This document shows, piece after piece, positions 19,399-30,901 of a stretch of DNA of 64,000 nt. This DNA comes from Axinella damicornis (taxonomy: Eukaryota > Porifera > Demospongiae > Axinellida > Axinellidae). Both the position numbers and the translations under genes were made by a program. The stretch covers positions 6,531,716 through 6,595,715 of the forward strand of contig OZ007508.1 in assembly GCA_963931865.1 (NCBI GenBank), given 5' to 3'. Under the pieces are notes generated by a model. The model did not search any database and was not told where the DNA came from. It saw only the letters and a program-made list of their open reading frames with translations. Each line of letters starts with the position of its first letter. Within the stretch, counting starts at the first letter, position 1.

Positions 19399-19466
19399 TT
19401 TTCGCGCCACTGCTGCAGTTCCCTTCCGTTCCGTTCCGTTCCGCTCCGTTCCGTTCCGCTCCGTTC
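19399..19466 (+). promoter_or_regulatory. E2F-like site and TTCCG array before gene A
   Basis: TTTTCGCGCC (about 19399-19408) matches an E2F-type core, and about eight TTCCG/CTCCG pentamers (19424-19466) follow, ending 17 bp before the gene A ATG. TTCCG is the complement of the ETS core CGGAA. The regulatory role is inference. Confidence 0.35.
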
Positions 19467-19482
19467 AATTGTATTGTGCGGT

Positions 19483-22400
19483 ATGGCGACCTCAGAGTGC
19501 GAAGAGGAATTAATACCGTTGCAGCGTCTTGATAATGATGGTGACGAACACCCAGACGATGATAGTTTGGACCTGCAAAGTGAACCACGGAGGCAGGACG
19601 ATGGTGTGGGGGAAGGGACAGCATTACAAGTGACCACGAGCCGGTGGAAGAGAGTCTCCATTACTGTAACGACCATGCTCAGCTATGCAGCTCTGAATGC
19701 TGCAATCTCCATGATCTCACCTTTCTATCCCATAGTGGTCAGTTTTCAAAATATGATAGGTAGACGCTGCTAGCCTTGAAAACATAATTTTACCATAGTT
19801 CCGTTATCTATGAATTTACTATGTTAACAAATACAAGGGATTTGGTGATGGCCTGTCATATTGAATGCCATTACCCATGCTCAGTCCCATCTCATTCATA
19901 ATGTAAAGTTTAGGGATGGGACCTTATCATTTCCCCTAATTGCTTTCGAGAAGAGGAGTATGGTGCTTGAGTTGCACACCAATAATCCGGCCCTTGCTGC
20001 ATGGATGTAAAGCTGCAGCTATATATGCACAAACCCAGTACAAAATTTATTGGATATCCATGCAGAGTATAGTTGCATGTTGGTGCCATCTGGGTGTAAT
20101 AATCACATGATGACCTTAATTGTTGGTTAGGCAAAAATTATTCGAACAAAGAGTTAAGTTATATACAGTATTCATGTATCAGCTATTGCTAGCTTTGTGC
20201 ATGCATGGGCCAAAAGTGTTATGGGATAAACAAGGGTGCTATTAAGTGACAAAGGAGGTGGGTTGAGGCCTGGGGATGGCACTGAACTGCAACTGAGGCA
20301 ACCCAATTTAGGTCAATCGACCTTACAGTGTAAAAGGAGAAGCCTTTCAGGCTCTGGTCACCTCAGTTGCATCTCAGTGCCTCTGCTGTAATGTCTTCCT
20401 GTTAGCCCAGTGTAATGCATAATTATGGCTGCTACAATGTCTTCTGCATGGTTAGCCCAGCATAATGGCCTCAAAACACTGGTCTTCTAGTTGACCCAGT
20501 GTAATGCATATGGCTGCTACAATGTCTTCTGCATGGTTAGCAGCATAACGGCCTCAAAACACTGGTCTTCTAGTTGGCCCAGTGTAATGCATATGGCTGC
20601 TACAATCTCTTCTGCATGGTTATACTATAGCAGCATAACGGTCTGGTCTTCTAGTTAGCCCAGTGTAATGCATATGGCAGCTACAATGTCTTCTGGTTAG
20701 CCCAGCGTATAATTGCCTTAAAACACCTTTGATCCTATTAGCATCATTGAGCCCTGATAGCAAAACCCACTAATAGAGATAGGTCATGCAAGTATTTTAG
20801 TTCCAGCTATTGTGTTTGTACAATGGAGTTCAAAATTAGCCTATATAGGTGGGCCACTATACCATAATACAAAACCACTTGTTGTTTTAGCAAAGTATTT
20901 GGTTACATACTTCATGATCAGTTCCGTGACTATGCTCCGATCCTCAAAGAATGCAGTGGGTTGCTCCTGGAGTTTACTCATGCAATGTTACGTACCACTC
21001 GAGTAGGTACTAGTATCCTTGGAATCCAAGTACTCATCATTGGGTATCCATGCAGAGTGCAGTAACATTATTGTATTTGGGTGCAATATTCACAGGATGA
21101 TGGTATTTGTTAGGGAAATATTCTATTACGTAATTGAACATCTCCATTATGGGATAAACAAAGGGACGTTGAGGTGGATTGAGGCCTGGGGATGAGACTG
21201 CCTTGCAACTGAGGCAATCCAACTTCTCTGAGTTGAATGACCGTATAGTTTGGTCGAGGGCAACGAGCCAAAGGCGAGTGCATTATCTGCCCGAGACCGT
21301 TATAACTAGATTGCTCAAGTGCACTAAATAATGCACTGCAAACTGGTATATAAACTGCTTAGTGCTACTCACCATCAACTGTCAAGCTCCTTGATTATTA
21401 CACCAGGAATGTAGGTAGAGTTTAGGGATAGGATGGGACTGACCATAATTATCATTTCTGCCAAATTGTTTCTTTGGTTTTCAAGAAGAGGAGTATGACA
21501 CTAGGTCAGCACTGGAGAAATTTACTTTTAGCATAGCTTAAGGCTTGACATAATTGTGCTGTATAACGTACCACTGTAAAATCCTATATATACAGTACCA
21601 TACTGCAAAAACCACAGAGTGGTTACAAGTCATACTTCATGATCAGTTCCCTGACTATGCTCTGATCCTCAAAGGGTTTGCTACTGGAGTATATAATATC
21701 CACTCGATGCAGTAGATACAAGTACATATCCTTGGCTGTTTTAACTTAGGTTGAAAGTTGTACACCTTGCTGGATCTGGTGCATGCTGCCACTATGCATA
21801 TGTATGAACCCATCATTGATTATCCATGCAGAGTGCAGTGACATTCATTTCGTTATTGCATGTATCAGCTATTACGTAGTTGCCAGTGTCAAACGGTATT
21901 CACATTTTCGTTATGGGATAAACAAGAGGATTTTGAGAGCCTGGGGTGAGACTACAGAGCAACTGAGGCAGCCCAACTTCACTGAGTCCTAGTTTTTATG
22001 CAATGCAGCTCCTGTGCACTGAATTGTTTTCCAGGACTGCATTCATAGAATTAGCACGAGAAAGTATTTGTAGGTGGCTGTCATGCAGGGGAAAAATCCC
22101 ATAGACCTATGTCAACAGTTGACATTCTGGTGACAAATGCCATTGCCACGAAGCAAATCGTTTTCATTTCTAGTGCCACACTATATGTAGGTGTTGGACA
22201 AGTATCCATGCAGATGTAGTTCTTGATCATCAACTGTCAAGTTCCTTGCTTACTATCACACCAGGCACATTATCAGTGTACAATTCACACACCATTATGA
22301 AATTGCATACAGTACTGTGAAAGAAATGTACTGGGTTGTCTGAACTTTGCGTCAGCAAGTTTTGCCTTTCTGTAAACTGAGAGTGTTGCTGGTGCTCAAT

Positions 22401-25400
22401 TTGACTCAGTTTGAGGACAATGCTGCAGGCGGATTTTTTACCCTATAGTGAGTGGCCTTAACTCTGCCTTTTTGGATGGACTGAGGGTCAGATACTCAGC
22501 ATCCAGCAACATACTCTAGGGAGAAAGGAGAACTCCGCTAAGAAGTGGCTAGAATGGGTTCATTTAACCCAGCATAAATATTAACCCTTGCCCGATTGGG
22601 ATATTGTATGTGCATGCATGAAGGCTGTACGTATACTCCTGCTCAGATCAACTTAAAGCATTTAGATGTCCATCAGCCACCCAGTTCTGTTATTTTACAG
22701 AAATGTGTTATGATGTACTCCAGCTACCTCATCTGGGAGTTAACTTCATGCAGCTTGCTGGACTGTTCTTGGCTGCAGGCTCCCTGATTCTCTTTGGGCA
22801 AGTACTGCATCGTATACATTAACGTAGTCCTGCATGGGGTAAAATAAATAGTCCGTCTCTCCATAAGTGTCACCTCTTTAGTTAGGTGAAAAATGTCTTC
22901 CAGGTGGCTCTTACTAGTGTTCTTGCCTGACAAGAGCAGTTGAAAATACATGATTTTGATCCAGTTTGTTTGTTTGTTCATTTAGCATATACGGACACTG
23001 GAAATTTAACAGTAGCATCAAACCTATAATATATCAGAGCATTCGGAGGAACAAGGCTGTCCAGTTCATTGGTATAATAAAACTCCGAAGCCCTCTCTCA
23101 CAGGTCCGCCTTCGGTGGCTTTAGCAGCAAAAAGAAGCAATTGCGACATCCTTTTGGTAACTATGACGCCACCCAATCAGCAACCACATTCCGGTCGTGC
23201 CAAAGTGCTGAACGGATAATTATTGCAAAGAGATGAACCGATGGAGCAAAATGTTCGTTCAATAACACAAAATGTGTCCAATCAGATTGCAGCATTCAGT
23301 GGTTATTCAGTTAGTCACATAATAAAGTTAGATATTCATAACTGACCCTTGATGTCAGAGCTACTGCAGCTGTTGTTTACACAGCTGCTAGATGGGTGGG
23401 TGGACATCTAATGGTCTGGTACAACTACATAGGTACATCTAGCACCAACCACCCTAGTAGTTCAGCTGCATTCCATGGGTTCTTGATACGTAGTTTACGG
23501 TATATTGATTCTATATGACCTGGGTGCTCACTCTTAAGTACAAACACACACATACATTTGCAGGTTTGTGTCCATGATGCCGAGTCAAGCATTGTTCATA
23601 ATATTCAGCTTCTTGCTGAGGGCAGTGGAGGGAATCGGAAATGCAATGTTCTACACTGCCTCTTATACACTGTTAACTCATTTGTACCTTGAGAGAAAGG
23701 GCATGATTGTGGTAGGTGGTATTATTTGTCATCAAAAGATTCATCAGCTGTTTAAAACTGACCCTTTCACATAGCCAATTGGTACCATGGGTTTAAGATC
23801 ACGACTGGAATGAGACAACTATAGCCAGAAGCTCTAACTCAGGCTATGTGTACATACATGTATAGCGTAGATTTTGCATGGCAAAGATTGTGACGGCCAG
23901 CAATCATGTCCCATTTGTGGTTTCAGCATACATTTATTTTGTGTGTATTTTCTAATCCAGGGGATAGAGAATGAACACATGCATGATTGTGATATGCTGA
24001 GGCTCATCTTTCTTTGAACTGCCTACGTTACAAGCGGCGAGGTCATAAGAAAGAGAAACTAACCAATACAATGTATTCCATCAGGCACAGATGAAGAAAG
24101 GCACTAGGCAGATCTAGAAAATTGATAAAATATTCTAGATTTTAAGCCCTCTGAATGTGATTATTAGTCGAGTAGATAATGCCATCAACCTCATGCAGCA
24201 TCTCACATCCCCTAGAAGACTTATCGTAATTGCTGAGTTGAAAGCGACACTAATAGCTAATCGTAATAAGATGAAATTTGTTATTGACATTGAGCAATGT
24301 GTTTAGTATACCATCTATATACCAGTGTGTGTCCACCAATTCCGTTGATGTTATACAATGCTTTCGCAGTTGTAGAACTCTGTTCTGAGCAGTGTGACAG
24401 AGCTATAGGCTGCATGTTCAGATTTCACAGTGGAGAGAGTAAATTAGTTGGATTCATATTTCATCTAGACAGGTCAGCATACGTAATTACGCTGATAGTT
24501 CACTCGGCCATTCTGGCAAATGAAGCATGCGTCAGACTCCACATAGCATGTTGTTACCATAGCAACCTAGCCTCATTCTTAGGCCACACAAGAGTAGCGC
24601 AACCTGTGATTGAGCCTTTATAGGATTCATGCTGCACTAACTTTGAAACCTTCAGGAAACCATGGCAATGTATCATGCAGCTCTATATAGTGTTGTATGA
24701 GAGATCATGATGGTGGTATCACATACTGGTGTAGTACGGTAGTGCTTTGTAGAATGCTGTGTGTATGCTATACCTATATATTGTATTTGTACTGTAATAA
24801 TGGGATCAAATCATTTGGTTTATACCATGCAGTCATGCAACAGCTGTGGTTTGTAGAAATGTAGACCATGGCTAGCTGCTAGACCCTCCCTCTCCCTCCG
24901 AAAAACGAAAGCAAGGAAACGGAGGAGAGGAGGGTACCAGGCTGTTGATTTAGACCGTTTGGTTTGTACCTCTTGGTCTAAATCAACAGCTAGCCTCTCG
25001 TGCATGGCATTTCCATAAACCACTCAATCCAGGCCATGCATAGCCAAACTATAACGTGGTCATTGCTTACCCATCTGGATCCAATGGATGCATTCATGTG
25101 CATACATGTGGATTCAATATCAAATTTTAATCCCTGTACAGGGCTTGGCCGAACTCTCTTTCTCTCTGGGGAACTTCTTTGGGCCCCCAATAGCGGGGGG
25201 GCTTGTAGAGGTAAGATGGATGTTTCTTATGATAGACGCCCTGCTATATAACAAGATTTAGAGTTAGCCTGGTATACTTTATGAAATTATTATATTTGTG
25301 ACAGCTGAATTAGTGCTAATGAGTGGCAACTGTATACGTACGTATTATTAACTGTGACTTTGATATGGGGTGCTACTGCAGTATAGTACTAGTGTGATAT

Positions 25401-28400
25401 TTACGCCTAGTATTGCTATGCAATCCAGGATAAATATTCCTGCAGACAAATGTAGCTCTTCTGCTAGCAAACAGCTATGTCAGTTCTGGATTGAGTGTAT
25501 TGCAGCAAAACGTGTATTAGTTATCACCTGAGACACCTTTGTCACAATCTGTTGCATGTGTTTGTGATGCTGTAAGCACTCACAAAGTCCGCAAAAATAA
25601 AGTTCATTCAAATCAAATTAATGTTGTAGCAGTACTGTATATTTACTCATCTACTCATGTGTAGGCTGGTGGGTTCAAGCTTCCATTCCTAGTGGTTGGC
25701 GGATGTATGCTTGTCCTGATGCTACTCCTAGCATTGCTACTCCATCGTACAGGTTAACATGACATAATACGTAGTGATGTAAATACAGCCAAACCCGGAT
25801 TGACTCTATCTGTTTTCTTAATGTAGATCTAGAGTGCAGTAATGCCACACTGCCATGGCGGGTGTTGCTGAACCTATTCAGTAACATTATGTTTATCTTG
25901 CTAGGTAAGTGGCCAACCCTATTAGCTAGCTAACTTCAAGTTGAATTGGTAAGTGAGTATATTATTTGCTTCTATACAGCTGTGTGTTTGGTGACGTCAT
26001 GTAGTGCAATAATGGCAGTTATTGCATACTTTGGATTTTTCCTTCACCAGCAAGTGAGTTGCATTTCTACAGTAAGCAGATATTTTATCATTTTATCCGC
26101 AATGGGAGTACTGTATTAAACCCACTCTCGAAAGTAAGAGTCAAACGATACTCCTATTCAAAAAGACGTGGGCCTAACAAAGGAAAACAGGCATCAGTTC
26201 TGATGAATTTTATTATTGCATTCCTAGTGCATGGTACAGATACTAGCCTGTGTGGTCCACCCCATACTATGAATTAGCCTCGTTCCCAGGCCGCGTGGGA
26301 GGAGAGAAGACGGCCTCCCTGCTCGCGCAAGCGCCGCTATTTCCGGTATATTTCCGTAAAATTGTAATGTTTACGTTGTCATTCCACGTGGATCATATCC
26401 GGACCGAATATTCAAGGTCTTATCTACGTGCAAGTCAAAAAGTTGCTGCAAAGCATTTCTGTCGAATCCGTCATTCAGAAGGGCGACCCAAGTATTCCGC
26501 TGCTCTCTTCAGTGATGTAGGATTGTGTGAAGATTGGCGTTCTCGTCTGTGTAAGTTACTTCTCATGTCTGCCGTGTCTCTTGACAGTGGCGACGGTTTA
26601 CCTGCCGTTCCTGCGTAGGTGAAGTCAAGACAGTCAAACCGAAACTCAGGGCACTTATGAAGCAGGTTCCTGACAGCGTGGCAAGTTTCCAGACACCTTA
26701 GACGCACAGAAAGCGCTTTCTCACTTGTTTCTTTTCGATGATACGGAAGTGAATCGGACGTATACGTATCAATTTTACTGACCATTTACAAACGAAAACG
26801 AATTCCCAGGTTTTTCTGGGAAGCATGCGCATGCGCAAGCAGTGGATACCAGGCCGTCTTCTCTCCTCCAGCCTGGGAACGAGGCTGACTATGAATTTAC
26901 TGTCTTATTGTTTTGGAAGCAGCTGATCCTGGATGAGATAACGCATTGATATTGCTGAGCAGTGCATGCTTATAGCTACATGTATAAAATGCAAAAATAC
27001 TGGTACCGTAGTCGCCTAAGTGCAGCTCACTTATAAGCACATATTTCCCGTTATAGGTGCAGGTTCATGGACCAGTTCTTGTCCCAAGCTACTCGACTTA
27101 TTAAGTGCTGATAATATTTCTTCCAGAAGCTCTGCCCTTTTCGATCCTATGGAGTGGAAAAGCTATAATACCATATGAAGCACACTTCCTATTCAAGGAA
27201 TGTCATTCGAAATTAAACGCATCTCGTTGTTGGGTGCATATTTTCTTCTTGTAGACATATGTGAGCGACTACAGTATCGATTGCCCGCTCATGAGTTACA
27301 AAAAGCCATTGCGCTCCCTGCCGCTATTCTCCTCCAACTGCAGTTTGATCTCAGACCGGTCATCATAGGCTGCTCCTATCTCTCTGGAATATCAGCGTAT
27401 TCACTGGGAACGATATTTATTGGATTACTAACTGATAGACTGGTGAGAGATTTTTGGTAGTAGTGTTGAACTTTCCATGTTTGTCGATCGTTGTAGTTGG
27501 AGAATAGAGCACACTACGTATGACAAAACACCGTTCGGCGGGAAATTTTGGCGATGGTTTTGATTTGGTAATTTGGCAATCCATAAGTTAACCACCAAAT
27601 TAAAAATCGCTAATATTAAATTGCTGGCCAGACGTCCACAGCGGGGCAAGGTCTTTGAATTGCAAGACCCAAGGTACTACCTGCTGATAAAGGTCCGTCC
27701 GTGGATAAGCGCCTAGATGGTTTACCGAATTAACAACGTACAGGCTGGTGAAAGTTATTTTTAAGAACATGGCCAATGACTGTGTACCTGGGTCGTGCAT
27801 CACTGCCATAGTGAATGCATCCTGGGCATTGCTGACCTCCAAGAGCGATCATGGGGCTCCAGATGCTGCTGAAAACATGATGGCCATGGACATTGCTTTT
27901 GTCTTAATTGTCCTGAGGCGTCTTGATCTCGTGAAGTCGTGGCATGCATAGTTACGTCATATTTTTTCTTTCATGGTTGCCATTTCGCCAAATTTAATTT
28001 TCCCGGTATATATGGTAAGGTGCTATTTCTGTTCCATAGAATGCATAAGATGTTGATATAACGATCCCAAGCTTATGGTGACAATCATCTTATCCCTATA
28101 CAGAAAATACCGCGATATTTCATCATAGCTGGTCTGGTGATCGGTTTTGCTGGATGTGTACTGGTTGGTCCACCAGAGTTCCTCACAACACCGTAAACAT
28201 TCTGTCCTGCTTTCTGTTATTTAATGCAAGAGCTTACATCATCTCCAGCACCAACAAAGTGCTCTTAATCCACTACAAGTTGCCTTATCTGTACACATGC
28301 CTTTGCATACGTGACTATTGTCTGCATGCAGTGAAATTTTGGAACAAGTGTTTACTAGTTCCTTTTATGCTCTTAACTCCAGGAAGCTGTGGCTGTCAAT

Positions 28401-30146
28401 TTTAGGCTGGGCAGTTATCGGCATAGGGACTGCATTTGCAATTGTACCCATCTACACTGACATGTATGGAATTGCAAAGTAAGTGTCTATCTCTGAGGTA
28501 CGGGGGGAGGGGGAGGCTCAAACACTGCCTTGGATTGTAATTGTGAAATTGAAGCCACGATTGTAGTTGGCAATAATATCTACCTACTCTCAGAGTAGCC
28601 TTGTTTCCAGGCCTCTGCCCAGATTTTATCTCACAGCCATACATTTTTCTCAACGACTGTGAGATAAAATCTGGGTGGAGATCAGGTGTGTGTGTTAGTG
28701 ATGGTGGTGGTGGTAGTGGTGGGGAGGTTTACAATCCTCACAGGCAGGGGACCATTGCACATTAATTTTGAGGAATTAGACACGGTAAGAGGGCTTGCTC
28801 TGAATGCTACTTTGATAAGTAATTGCAGATGCAGAGGTTTGGATGCTTAGCAACTTGTTGCCAAATTGGCCACATGACCAACTGACCTCTTAATCCGTCT
28901 ACGTCCAGGACTGTGCATGATCATGAAGCAGATGTTGCCAGTACTTTGTCAGGTATCCAAGTTGCAGGCATTTCCGCAGGGTAAGACACTTTGCTAGCTC
29001 CATACTGATATAAGATATTGTACTGTCCTTGCTGAATTGGCATATTCACAATGTGTTTGGTGGGATAGGGTGAGGTTTGAATCGTGAATGTACTTAGATG
29101 GCTGGGTGCAAGTCTTGTGTGCAGTTTGGAGGATGAAACCAACAGATTCTTATCTTGGGTGAAAGACTGACCTCCAGAGTCTATAGACTACGGTTGGTAA
29201 AGAGTGAATTACTGTGGATACACAATTAGCTATGCTGGAATATTTTGGCTTGTTTGAGTCATGTAGCTATATAGATATCCCATTGACTATTTGGCCAGAG
29301 AAGTACCGGTATTTGTTAGACACCATCCTACCATTGCTAGTTCAAAGAATGTTTAACTTATTAAGTGCGTACTTACTGAAGTTTACTCAAGTATGACTCA
29401 AGTATCAGCTCCCACTGAATTCTGCCAAGGGCATGACTATCCTTCCCACACCAATTTATGCAGTATAGCTGCATGCATGTGACATGTCACATCCATTTCT
29501 GTTCCTCAGGGAGTGTTTAGGTCCCATCATTGGTGGAGCACTTGTGTACAAGATGGGCTTCCCATCAATGGCAGCGGTAAGCCTCAGAATGTGATATCCT
29601 CCCAAGTTCTTGCTGCATGCAGTGTCTAATCGCCACCAGCTTCATATCACGCAGCTGCAAGCGTATCACTGGATACTGCACCTGTGAATCACTGGATACT
29701 GCAGCTGCATGCCTGTCACTTGATACTGCAGCTGCATGCGTATCACTGGATACTGCAGCTGCATGCGTATCACTGGATACTGCAGCTGTGTATCACTGGA
29801 TACTGCAGCTGCATTCCTGTCACTGGATATAGCTTAGATGTTCAGTGCATGCACAAAGACTGAAAGCCGCACTCACCATAATTGACTGAAATTAGGAATG
29901 GTTCCTTTTGTGCATGTACTATACTGCTGCACTGCAATATTTATTCCTTGCAGATATTTGGCCTGATACTCCTTCTATGTGTAAGTTACTAAAACTTCTG
30001 CAAAAGAAATCATTATTTCTAAAATAATAATTTTTCATTTGCTGCAGGCTCTTGTGTTGGTCACTGCAACAGTGATTCAGAGGATTTTAAACATTGTAGA
30101 GACTGGAATAGAAACCACGATCGTATTGTTAGTCGCCATGCAGTGA
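19483..30146 (+). CDS. Gene A: SLC18B1-like MFS transporter, exon 2 not found
   Basis: Family role: 12-TM major facilitator; SLC18B1 acts as a vesicular polyamine transporter in mammals. Exons: 19483-19737, 22724-22797, 23564-23711, 25142-25210, 25665-25752, 25827-25904, 25980-26053, 27344-27442, 28104-28192, 28383-28478, 28909-28980, 29510-29576, 29954-29980 (27-nt microexon), 30048-30146. They give 444 residues in frame. Hallmarks: acidic cytosolic N-terminus; [11 protein letters not shown] in TM1; [29 protein letters not shown] before TM8; ECLGPIIGGALVY. The exon at 22724 ends in a GC donor (GGGCAAGT), needed for the reading frame. The 96-nt exon 2 of paralogue B has no visible match in intron 1, although its loss would keep the frame. 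So gene A either lacks 32 residues around TM2, uses a diverged exon I missed, or is decaying. Transported substrate is not shown by the sequence. Confidence 0.85.
19905..22000. repeat. Diverged tandem duplications in gene A intron 1
   Basis: A segment containing tccatgcagagt, gggataaacaa and cctgggg...gcaactgaggca occurs three times (about 20047-20330, 21045-21235 and 21818-21990). The segments gaagaggagtatg and acttcatgatcagttcc occur twice (about 19949/21485 and 20909/21634). Within this, 20395-20715 holds a shorter imperfect array (unit with ggctgctacaatgtcttctg). These duplications occupy the interval where exon 2 is expected. Confidence 0.75.
26275..26887. mobile_element. 613-bp member of the TAGCCTCG foldback family
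   Basis: Left end TAGCCTCGTTCCCAGGCC and inverted right end GCCTGGGAACGAGGCTG, extended by the inner inverted motif gaggagagaagacggcct. The element is flanked by the 9-bp direct repeat actatgaat (26266-26274 and 26888-26896). The 500-bp interior contains open frames of about 100 residues without recognisable homology. It lies in gene A between the exons ending at 26053 and starting at 27344. Confidence 0.88.
28610..28675. repeat. Hairpin in gene A intron
   Basis: CAGATTTTATCTCACAG and its inverted copy CTGTGAGATAAAATCTG around a roughly 25-bp loop. A degraded TAGCCTTG-type end precedes it, so it is probably another foldback element. Confidence 0.65.
29655..29830. repeat. 27-bp minisatellite in gene A, about six units
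   Basis: Tandem copies of tatcactggatactgcagct plus gcatgcg with small variants, in the intron before the 27-nt microexon. Confidence 0.9.
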
Positions 30147-30901
30147 TGTGTTGATTATAAGTTTGACACTGAAGTTTGAGGAGTGGTTCACTACGAAAAC
30201 ATGAGGGTAATGCAATGTTGAATGCTATGGGATATCACTCAAAGTACGTGTGCATTTATGTCGTCTTTAAAGCTTCCCAATTATCGCAAGTGTTAATCAT
30301 TAATTTAAGCCATGGTGGTATGAGAAGCCAGTCAATAGCAAGTTGTTTTTTTTACTGTACTCCATTCCGTGCTGCACCTTTCTTGGTGTGTCTGCAATAA
30401 TAATTTCATCATGCAATGAAAAAAAATTCTAATGCGTAGTTTCAAGATCATCATCACTGAAATTGGGAATCCACCCCAAGATTAAATATATGTACCTAAG
30501 GAACTTATGCAAGCTGAACTCATCAAAGGAGCTAGTACAAGAGGCAGTGTGGACTATACATACATAATTATTAGCCTCGTCCCCATGCAGTGCTCCCCAC
30601 GAAAGTGGATAACTGGATCACCGTAGAGTCTAGCCATTGTCATGTTCCTGGTTCTTCTCCATGGCGGAGGCCTGGGAACGAGGCTAATCTGTTTGTCGTG
30701 TCCGTGTCCGAGCCAGCATGCATTGGTCCGTGTCCGAGCCCGCATGTATCCGGATCCGTGTCCGAGCCCGCATGTATCCGGATCCGTGTCCGAGCCCGCA
30801 TGTATCCTGATCCGTGTCCGAGCCCGCATCCGCTAGACAATTTAGCCTTGGTGTGCAATCTTATACGTATACAGCCACTAGCTTATCGAAAGTGTACGAG
30901 C
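30147..30901. other. Intergenic between gene A and the HMGL-like gene
   Basis: Holds a TAGCCTCG-type foldback element (30572-30686: left end TAGCCTCGTCCCC, right end GGCCTGGGAACGAGGCTA) and a short array of gtgtccgagcccgcatgtat units (about 30699-30835). The frame of the downstream gene stays open through the array, but the first in-frame ATG outside the repeats is at 30902. Confidence 0.7.

Noticed and set aside
26250..26785. Two open frames of about 105-120 residues
   Set aside because: They lie inside or cross the border of the 613-bp foldback element and show no protein similarity I recognise.
30590..30901. Upstream extension of the HMGL-like frame
   Set aside because: It begins with GTG, runs through a foldback element and a short tandem array, and adds no family similarity. 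ATG at 30902 is preferred.
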